From Bacteroides sp. (GTDB taxonomy: Bacteria; Bacteroidota; Bacteroidia; Bacteroidales; Bacteroidaceae): a stretch of 64,000 bases of DNA. The notes under the pieces are model-generated. The model made no database searches and was not told the DNA's origin. It saw nothing but the letters and a program-made list of their open reading frames with translations. This document shows positions 57,556 to 64,000 of the stretch, one piece after another (the stretch's first letter is position 1; each line of letters begins with the position of its first letter). A program made the position numbers and the translations under genes. Location: contig JALCME010000017.1 in the NCBI GenBank assembly GCA_022648295.1, forward strand, positions 1-64,000, in the 5' to 3' direction.

Positions 57556-57909
57556 TTAAAGATATTTTTTAATGCGAACTTTCAACTCCATGGGGTTAAA
57601 TGGCTTTAAAATATAGTCTGAAGCTCCTTCTTCGAGCAACCGAATACGCTCAGTTGTGCTTTCTTCACTTGATAATACTACAACCGGAATGTTTTTAAAT
57701 AGTTCATTACTTTTTAAATAATGAATAAACTCTTCGCCACTCATACCTGGCATTCTGATGTCTGTAATAATTAGATCCGGCTCATTACCCTGTAACCAAT
57801 CAATTGCTTTTAAAGGATCTTCGAAATACACCAAATCGTACTCATCCAGATACATCGACAAAACTTTTCCTATGGAAGCCTTGTCATCTACTAATAATAT
57901 TCTTTTCAT
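57556..57909 (-). CDS. Single-domain response regulator (CheY-like)
   Basis: 117 residues, all receiver: the acidic pair in LLVDDKAS, the phosphoacceptor in LIITDIRMPGMSGEEF, VVLSSEES with the switch Ser, and SDYILKPFNP with the Lys. There is no output domain, so it must act through a protein partner. It is the first gene of the minus exopolysaccharide arm, 20 bases before the sugar transferase, whose receiver-like domain is a natural candidate partner. No kinase for it is in this locus. Confidence 0.93.
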   Translation of the reverse strand: MKRILLVDDKASIGKVLSMYLDEYDLVYFEDPLKAIDWLQGNEPDLIITDIRMPGMSGEEFIHYLKSNELFKNIPVVVLSSEESTTERIRLLEEGASDYILKPFNPMELKVRIKKYL

Positions 57910-57946
57910 TTAATAATACGTTATTTATCTATTATCTCGAATTACA

Positions 57947-57981
57947 TTTGTTGTTTGTTATTTGTTGTTTGTTATTTGTTA
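57947..57981. repeat. Heptamer microsatellite TTTGTTG/TTTGTTA
   Basis: Five heptamers, alternating TTTGTTG and TTTGTTA, in the 77-base gap between the LruC lipoprotein gene and the response-regulator gene, 38-72 bases upstream of the latter's start. Confidence 0.85.
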
Positions 57982-57986
57982 TATAT

Positions 57987-60317
57987 CTATCTGCAAACTT
58001 TGTCTTCATTTGGAAAAAGGTACCAGTCTTGATTCACCTCACGATTACGTGCCCAATTTAAGAAATATGGGTATGCACCCTCAGACGGAGAAGATGTGAC
58101 TGATATATTAACTCTCTCTTTGGGATAACGGAAATTTGGCACACATACTGCCCATGTATTATTTCCGGCCAAATCCAGATTTTCCTGCTGTATGGTACCA
58201 GCTGTAGTTGCTCCATAATTCCAAAATTCATAGAGATGTACTTCCATACGTTTCTCCATATTTTTGTATTTGTAACAAATAAAAAAATCAAGATTGTCTT
58301 TTGAAAAAATCGGATCTGTTTGAGTCTGATCAGATAGACTAAAAATTATTTTATAGGTGTACGTATCATGTCCATTCACACTTTCGGGAGCTGTACTTTG
58401 AGTATTAACGATTGTCCCGTCATCTACACCAAAGACCTGATGAACATTATTAAATAGTGGTATCACTATATTGGCATCATTATCTTCCATGTAAGTTTTT
58501 GAATCATAGTCAAAAAAGGTATATGCTTTGTCACGCGGACTAGTTAACGTAGCCTGGAACCGCGTATCATCTCCACTAGTCTTAATATCTTTTATTGCCG
58601 ATTTATTGATGCCTATGATACGTAATCCTCCACCCAATATTTTACGAGCTCCTGCAGCAGTAAGAGTAACATCCATCTCTATTTGTTTAATAGCATTGGT
58701 CTTTGCTTTACGATCATAGGCGAGGGATACATCTAAAACAACGTCATTGAAGTCGTAATCTCCTACCAATGGAAAATTATCTTCGAAAACGTAAGTGTAG
58801 GGCATAGGATCAGTGGGAGTATCAGATCCTGTATTATTAGGAGTGTTTCCGCTCCCAGTACAATCACCAGCCGGAATCAAGATAGGGGATTCTCCCCATT
58901 TAGAAAGAACTCCATCTGAATTTACCAAATATTTCAGAAATGTATTCTTTTCCCAACTACTGTTTATCTCCACATCTTTCACTTCATAGTATATATTTCC
59001 ACCATTATATTTAAAACCATTCATGCTAGTCAATTTATTGATTTTGACCAAAGCATAACCATTTGTCGGCCCCGTAAATGATGTTCCATACGAAAAGTAT
59101 GCTTCATTTTGAATATAAAGCATGGAATTATTGCCCATGATAATGTTTTTATTGGAATTACCTCCTCTACCGTAATTATTAATCATGGTGCTACAGTTAT
59201 CTCCCATTGTTAAATCACCGTTTAATTGGTCAGTAACCTCCAACAAACATCCGTTTTCTATTTTGCAATTATTATTTGTGGAAGCAATGATGGCATGTCC
59301 CATGTTGACCAACTTTCCCCCTACGTTGGTGATATTTAAATAACCTATTTGACATGATGTACCACTATTGTATAAGATGCCGGTTCCATTCATTTGAAAT
59401 TCTTCCAAATTAATATTGCCACCATTGTAGCTAGTACGTTGCCCAGAGGCATTGGTTAATCGAATAGATGCATTCTGCCCCTCAATGCTCCCTCCCACAT
59501 AGGAGATAAAACGGGTATTTCCTATCAGAGATAAAGTTGAATTATCAGGAAGAATGATTCTTCCGCTTTTCATAACTATTATATCTACACCGGCATTTAT
59601 GCTTTCATTACCAGTAGGGGACCAAGTGCCTTCAATAATAACAGTAGCAGGTGTATTATAAATTCCCCATGTAGCTATATTTCCATGAAAAGTTGTTCCT
59701 TGGGATATTTTATAGATGTCACCAGCAAAAAGATTAGTGCCAGTTGTTAATTCTTTAGCATTCTTAGCTAATGCTTCTATTTCTGATTCACTGCGATCTG
59801 GTGATTGTGGAGTTACATTTCCGGAGCGGGTTATTGACCGACTCTTTGTTTGAGTTGATGCCTGGGATATAGTAGGAGAGATACCAAATGTAGTATTTAC
59901 ACTGTTATTTTTTATAGATACTAATTTAACCACATTACGATTATCTGGATCAATACGACAAACATAGACTTCTGTCGTTGCAATTGGACAGTCCATTACT
60001 GTCGTAAACGGTTGATTATCATTAGCACTTCCTTCTGCTAATAGCTTTGCAGAAGAGTTGTTTTCTAATGGATCACCGTCATACACGCGTACGGTATAAT
60101 CAATCCCTACATCTTCATAAACAGCTACATTTACGTTAACAGAAGCAGTCATTTTCCAATCCATTTGAGGATCAATGTCCTTTACCGGGAATCGATCTTC
60201 ATAGGTCGCCTTAACTTTTTCAGGATTAAATACATCTTTTTCACAGCTACCCAAGAAAGCTATTATAATGATAAATGCGGCTGATATTATTTGCTTTATA
60301 TATAATCTATTCCCCAT
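57987..60317 (-). CDS. LruC-domain (DUF4842-like) beta-helix lipoprotein
   Basis: 776 residues from ATG 60317 (MGNRLYIKQIISAAF). The signal ends in a lipobox (FLGSC). A beta-sandwich-like N-terminal domain is followed by repeats rich in Asn and Gly that read like a parallel beta-helix (about 210-480). A C-terminal LruC/DUF4842-like domain shows FEDNFPLVGDYDFNDVVLDVSL, an Asp-rich possible calcium site, then AAGARKILGGGLRI. It is probably surface-exposed. It lies upstream of the response-regulator operon and may be co-transcribed with it. The function is unknown. Confidence 0.85.
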   Translation of the reverse strand: MGNRLYIKQIISAAFIIIIAFLGSCEKDVFNPEKVKATYEDRFPVKDIDPQMDWKMTASVNVNVAVYEDVGIDYTVRVYDGDPLENNSSAKLLAEGSANDNQPFTTVMDCPIATTEVYVCRIDPDNRNVVKLVSIKNNSVNTTFGISPTISQASTQTKSRSITRSGNVTPQSPDRSESEIEALAKNAKELTTGTNLFAGDIYKISQGTTFHGNIATWGIYNTPATVIIEGTWSPTGNESINAGVDIIVMKSGRIILPDNSTLSLIGNTRFISYVGGSIEGQNASIRLTNASGQRTSYNGGNINLEEFQMNGTGILYNSGTSCQIGYLNITNVGGKLVNMGHAIIASTNNNCKIENGCLLEVTDQLNGDLTMGDNCSTMINNYGRGGNSNKNIIMGNNSMLYIQNEAYFSYGTSFTGPTNGYALVKINKLTSMNGFKYNGGNIYYEVKDVEINSSWEKNTFLKYLVNSDGVLSKWGESPILIPAGDCTGSGNTPNNTGSDTPTDPMPYTYVFEDNFPLVGDYDFNDVVLDVSLAYDRKAKTNAIKQIEMDVTLTAAGARKILGGGLRIIGINKSAIKDIKTSGDDTRFQATLTSPRDKAYTFFDYDSKTYMEDNDANIVIPLFNNVHQVFGVDDGTIVNTQSTAPESVNGHDTYTYKIIFSLSDQTQTDPIFSKDNLDFFICYKYKNMEKRMEVHLYEFWNYGATTAGTIQQENLDLAGNNTWAVCVPNFRYPKERVNISVTSSPSEGAYPYFLNWARNREVNQDWYLFPNEDKVCR

Positions 60318-60342
60318 AATCATTGCATTACTTGGTATGAAA

Positions 60343-60373
60343 CAAAAATACAGACATTTATGATATTTTCAAT
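60343..60373 (-). promoter_or_regulatory. Promoter of the first LruC lipoprotein gene
   Basis: Minus-strand TATTTTTG (60343-60350) matches the -7 box; ATTG (60370-60373) lies 19 bases upstream, one mismatch from TTTG. Confidence 0.6.
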
Positions 60374-60455
60374 TTTGTAATCTTAAAAAAAGAAGTTATT
60401 AGTCTTTTTTAACCATTAAGAGTTATATCTTCAAAATTAATATCTAGTCTACAAT

Positions 60456-60492
60456 AAAAAGCCGGTGGACTTAAAAAGTCCATCGGCTTTTT
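60456..60492 (-). terminator. Terminator between the two LruC lipoprotein genes
   Basis: A 17-bp stem (60456-60472 with 60476-60492, one G-T pair) has a 3-base loop and A/T-rich ends, 17 bases past the stop of the upstream LruC gene. Confidence 0.9.
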
Positions 60493-60509
60493 TATCATCA
60501 TGCCATTAT

Positions 60510-63224
60510 TTATTGATTAGTGTACACTTCGTTATTATGAGTAGTATACCATTCTCTATTTTCAGCTCCCCCGCTAGATACCCACGATTTAAACAAGCTA
60601 TATACATCAGTTACTTTCTTGGTCTCCAATGGCCATGCAAAATCACCTGGAATTATTACACCCCATGCTAAATTCTCATTACTGAGGTAATAGTGTCCGG
60701 CTGAAGAATCATCATTTCCTGATTTAAACATAGAAGTATTTGCTAGATCTGTCGGCGCATATCCAGCCATATGCACTTCCATACGTTTGGTACTTGTCGT
60801 TGCAGCTTCAGTAATTATGAACATATCAAGATTTGCTACATTAAACACTGAAGAAGACACTGTGCTACCACTATTGAAGGTCAGCACAACATTATATGCT
60901 TTACTAGCTTTATTCGTAGATGAATTTTGATACGTATTAATAAATGGTCTGGAATCTGTAAATCCAAATTCTTTATGAGCATCGGTGAACAATATCAATG
61001 TCGGCATGGTCTGTCCACTTTCAAAAGAAGCATTATTTCCATTTACCGTAAATGTTTTAAGATTCGTGTTTGCAGGTAAATTAAGGAATCGAATACCTAC
61101 ACCCAACATTTTGCTTGCACCCACAGCATCAAGGGAAATTTGAAATTGCACACTCTTTAACGAGCCATTTCCATAAGTTTCTGCTGATTTATTCTTCACT
61201 GAGAGAACTATATCATTGAGATCAAAGTCACCATATGATGGCCAACGATCTTCAAATGCATAAGTGTAATTAGTAGCATCACCTACAGTGATTGGGAATG
61301 TTGGATTGCTTGGAGTTGGATTTCCTGGATTTCCCGGTGCATAATATCCGCCACAAGTTGCTATGGTATATTTAGATTCATCGAATGATCCTACCATGGA
61401 AACGCCATTTTGGGTAATAATATTCCCATGAGCATTATTAGTGATTGTAGGGTTAGAGAATACTAAATTTCCATTAAAGGTTGTGTTGCCACCAGCAGCT
61501 CCATCAAGCGTAATATTATCTACTTGCATACCTGAAATATCCCCGGATTGACCATCAAATAGATTAGGACTATTTTTTATGAATAATTTAGTTGCCTTAA
61601 TCATTGAACCATTTTTTAGGATAAAGGTAACTGGATTGCTGGTTTCTAACAATGGTACCGGCTTCCATAGGCTGGCATCATTAGTTGCATTTATATCATC
61701 AGGTTTTCCACCTGTAATAGAGCCCTTGTCAAGCGTTACTTTGGCAAAAACAAACTTATTCTTTATAATAAGAGTACAACTGTTATACAGAAGGTCAGTT
61801 GAAGTATTCTCGCAATTATATACTTCTATAAAGCCATCATTATAGAACGAAAGTCCGCCACTCCAATTATAGCCTTTTATTGTCGCCCCATCGTGATTTA
61901 TAATAATTGCGCTACTTGAACTGTTATTAAAAGTTAATTGACCGTTTGTCTCATTAAATAAGAAATCTCCATAATTAGCTATAGTACTACTTGTGTTGTT
62001 TATGTTAGTAGCAGAAATAGTTCCTTTGTTCAGCACTTGATTGGTACTATTCATTCTAAGCCATGTCCCAGCAGTTGCAGTACCATGATTAATAAAGTTT
62101 GTTCTATTTATGAAGAATTCGCCTGCTGTAGTTATTGTTCCCGCATTAAATATAGATGGAGTTCCCTGATTGCAACTTATTTGATTAGCAGTTATAGTAC
62201 CAAAATTTTTAGTAACACCACATGGAGCAAATGTTCCAGATGTTATTACTGATCCATTAGTTCCAATAGTTAAATTAGCTGTGCTCTCAAATGTTACAGA
62301 ATTTCCACTCAAGGTACCTCCGACGTAACATTCTATATTTTTAAATCCTACTGTATTTTTGCATTCTAAAGTTCCACCTTCTTGTACAACCAATTTCCCT
62401 ACAGAAGCAAGGGTTATGCCATTAATAATTAGTTTTCCTCCATTCAAGATATAGATGTTGAAGTTAGAGTATAGACTACTCGTTTCCCATGTTCCTTTAA
62501 CAAAGATGGTGCCTGTTGTTCCATCACTCATCGCAATAGTGCCATTATATGTTTGATTTTCTGCAACAAGGATTTTTGCATTATTGGGGAATGTCCAGTT
62601 ATTCCAACTTACGGATGGATCAGAGTGACTCGGTACCGTAGGTATTGTTGGAGCTACATCTGTATAACTTTGATCTGCTAATTCTATAATTCCATTTGCT
62701 CTAGCAGCGTCATAGGCTGAAGTACTTCCTGTAAAAGCTCTTGTAGCCAATGCTTTTGTAGATGTCTCTGAATAGTACAACTTGCAATTCAGTGCACCGC
62801 CATTTTCGGGCACAGCGTATTCATAAACTTCTTTCCGCTGCTTAGGGTCAGTCTGGCGAATAAATAAACGTTCCACTGTTTTTGGGACGCTAACTTCTGC
62901 TGTGTATATGTAATCAGTGCTTTGTTGAGCTACACCAGCCGCAATAGGAGTCGCAGAAGTATTGGATAATGGATTAGTGGTAAATACTTCAATGAGGTAA
63001 TCGTATGGCCCACCGAATTCATCTTTTACTTGCACATTTAAATTAACAGTATTGACCATAGACCAACTAAAATCGCTTGGAGCGGAGAAACCTTCACCTA
63101 ACGGATTGTCAGTTGGAGTTGTGTCAGGGGTCTTACTGGAGTCATACACATCCTTTGTACAACCGGACACAACAATCATTCCAATGATAGTTGCTAATGA
63201 TAATAATCCCTTTATTTGCTTCAT
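60510..63224 (-). CDS. LruC-domain (DUF4842-like) beta-helix lipoprotein, larger paralogue
   Basis: 904 residues: signal with lipobox VVSGC, an N-terminal domain alike in plan to the neighbouring paralogue (WSMVNTVNLNVQVKDEFGGPYDYLIEVF), a long Asn/Thr/Gly-rich beta-helix-like middle (about 220-640), and the LruC-like end FEDRWPSYGDFDLNDIVLSVKN with AVGASKMLGVGIRFL. It is probably an outer-surface protein. It has its own promoter box (63288-63295) and terminator, so it is transcribed apart from the paralogue. Confidence 0.85.
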   Translation of the reverse strand: MKQIKGLLSLATIIGMIVVSGCTKDVYDSSKTPDTTPTDNPLGEGFSAPSDFSWSMVNTVNLNVQVKDEFGGPYDYLIEVFTTNPLSNTSATPIAAGVAQQSTDYIYTAEVSVPKTVERLFIRQTDPKQRKEVYEYAVPENGGALNCKLYYSETSTKALATRAFTGSTSAYDAARANGIIELADQSYTDVAPTIPTVPSHSDPSVSWNNWTFPNNAKILVAENQTYNGTIAMSDGTTGTIFVKGTWETSSLYSNFNIYILNGGKLIINGITLASVGKLVVQEGGTLECKNTVGFKNIECYVGGTLSGNSVTFESTANLTIGTNGSVITSGTFAPCGVTKNFGTITANQISCNQGTPSIFNAGTITTAGEFFINRTNFINHGTATAGTWLRMNSTNQVLNKGTISATNINNTSSTIANYGDFLFNETNGQLTFNNSSSSAIIINHDGATIKGYNWSGGLSFYNDGFIEVYNCENTSTDLLYNSCTLIIKNKFVFAKVTLDKGSITGGKPDDINATNDASLWKPVPLLETSNPVTFILKNGSMIKATKLFIKNSPNLFDGQSGDISGMQVDNITLDGAAGGNTTFNGNLVFSNPTITNNAHGNIITQNGVSMVGSFDESKYTIATCGGYYAPGNPGNPTPSNPTFPITVGDATNYTYAFEDRWPSYGDFDLNDIVLSVKNKSAETYGNGSLKSVQFQISLDAVGASKMLGVGIRFLNLPANTNLKTFTVNGNNASFESGQTMPTLILFTDAHKEFGFTDSRPFINTYQNSSTNKASKAYNVVLTFNSGSTVSSSVFNVANLDMFIITEAATTSTKRMEVHMAGYAPTDLANTSMFKSGNDDSSAGHYYLSNENLAWGVIIPGDFAWPLETKKVTDVYSLFKSWVSSGGAENREWYTTHNNEVYTNQ

Positions 63225-63287
63225 AATTAAATAATATTTAATTTCATTTATTTACTTCCAGAATGCTCTACTTGTATATTTTCGCCA

Positions 63288-63295
63288 CAAAGTTA
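63288..63295 (-). promoter_or_regulatory. Candidate promoter of the larger LruC lipoprotein gene
   Basis: Minus-strand TAACTTTG matches TAnnTTTG, 64 bases upstream of the ATG. There is no clear -33 TTTG. The rest of 63225-63492 shows no gene. Confidence 0.5.
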
Positions 63296-63492
63296 ATGTT
63301 ATTTTTCTGATTATAACTGATAAGCATTGTTTTTTGTTCAAAAAAAAGTGTTTTTTTCTCTGATATACTTAATTGAGGGATTAAAATGAGGGGTTAAACG
63401 ATTGAAATGGCTATAATTTAGAAAAGTTGCATATTTCATTCATATTAAAAGGAGCTAGCTAATAGGGAGTATTGCCATAAAAAGATAGACTT

Positions 63493-64000
63493 CTAATCTT
63501 TAGTAATTTCGCCTGCTAGGTTAGAACTCATTTGCCGGTGGATTTCAAGTTGGGAAAGTCCATGTCCAAGAAGAAACATCAGTTTGGTCACTGCACACTC
63601 GGGCGTACTGTCATATCCGCTGATAACACCTGCCTGAAGAAGCTTGAGTCCTGTCTCATAACGCTTCATTTCGACGCCTCCGGATTGGCATTGGGTGATG
63701 TTGACGATGACTATGCCGCGATCAGTGGCGTCTTTAATTTGATTAATAAACCATTCTTTTTGAGGTGCATTGCCTATTCCAAATGTTTTGAGGACAACGG
63801 CTTTCAAATTTGGAACATGAAGGACGGAATGAATGATGCTTTCTTGAATTCCGGGAAAAAGAGTAAGCATCACAACATTGGTATCGAACAAGTAATGGGG
63901 TTTCATAGGTCTCGAAGAATCAGGACTATCTATGAAATGTGCATTATATTTAATGTGAACTCCTGCATGAGCCAAAGAAGGGTAATTATAAGAACGAAAA
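63493..64000 (-). CDS. ansA: Type I L-asparaginase, C-terminal part, cut by window edge
   Basis: The frame is open to the right edge (reading FRSYNYPSLAHAGVHIKYN), so the gene continues beyond 64000. Family features are KAVVLKTFGIGNAPQ, IVIVNITQCQSGGVEM and VISGYDSTPECAVTKLMFLLG, typical of cytoplasmic AnsA-type asparaginases that release ammonia from asparagine. About 169 residues, roughly half the usual length, are visible. No terminator is evident downstream. Confidence 0.92.
   Translation of the reverse strand, partial: FRSYNYPSLAHAGVHIKYNAHFIDSPDSSRPMKPHYLFDTNVVMLTLFPGIQESIIHSVLHVPNLKAVVLKTFGIGNAPQKEWFINQIKDATDRGIVIVNITQCQSGGVEMKRYETGLKLLQAGVISGYDSTPECAVTKLMFLLGHGLSQLEIHRQMSSNLAGEITKD

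Noticed and set aside
33811..57909. Standard UpxY/UpxZ-type Bacteroides capsule locus
   Set aside because: No UpxY or UpxZ gene is present and no invertible promoter was confirmed; the locus is better described as a Wzx/Wzy-type exopolysaccharide system.
57804..58061. Plus-strand frame with LLFVICCLLFVIY repeats
   Set aside because: It only translates the TTTGTTG/TTTGTTA microsatellite and the ends of two minus-strand genes.

Overview
The window is a chromosomal segment of a Bacteroides-type bacterium (Bacteroides or a close relative). This is inferred from Bacteroidales gene families (smalltalk, DUF4248, HU-HIG-like, LruC and DUF2764 proteins, an S16 with a long tail), from the many matches to the Bacteroides -7 promoter box TAnnTTTG, and from weak Shine-Dalgarno signals.

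Layout. Positions 1-1307 hold the distal end of a type I-C-like CRISPR array; its leader and cas genes lie off the left edge. Next come prs (minus) and a divergent operon of a very large double-module sensor kinase, a response regulator and an AbgT-family transporter. Positions 9348-16837 encode a V-type ATPase in the order E, DUF2764 (C-like), A, B, D, I, K. Positions 17259-22524 carry a GT3 glycogen synthase, a glycogen/alpha-glucan phosphorylase and gpmA. A minus-strand housekeeping block follows: DUF6064 protein, split ThrE exporter, thioredoxin-like lipoprotein, rpsP and nhaC. Positions 28652-33233 form a hexuronate-catabolism locus: uxaA and a LacI regulator on minus, kdgK and eda on plus. 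Two identical-arm palindromes sit in the divergent promoter region.

Positions 33811-63224 are a large exopolysaccharide locus built as two convergent arms. The plus arm (33811-39061) has a flippase and four glycosyltransferases, preceded by a long leader with a good promoter and a terminator-like hairpin. The minus arm (57909 down to 46753) has a single-domain response regulator, a sugar transferase with a receiver-like N-terminus, a short TolC-like protein, a Wzz/BY-kinase-like protein, a Wzy-like polymerase, several glycosyltransferases, a methyltransferase and an acetyltransferase. Two large beta-helix/LruC lipoproteins lie immediately upstream. Between the arms sits an island (39103-45559) of amidase, smalltalk protein, HU-like protein, DUF4248 protein, primase-helicase and DUF4373-like protein. 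A 380-bp array with 10/20/60-bp periodicity lies between the island's divergent promoters. The island also holds a small gene broken by one base in an A8 tract just after its start codon, with a 20-bp palindrome in its promoter. The window ends inside a type I asparaginase gene.

The best candidates for something undescribed are: the island and its helically phased repeat array; the receiver/pseudo-receiver pair at the head of the exopolysaccharide arm; the attenuator-like leader of the plus arm; and the A8-frameshifted small gene with its palindromic promoter. All functional calls were made by reading the sequence; no database search was possible.
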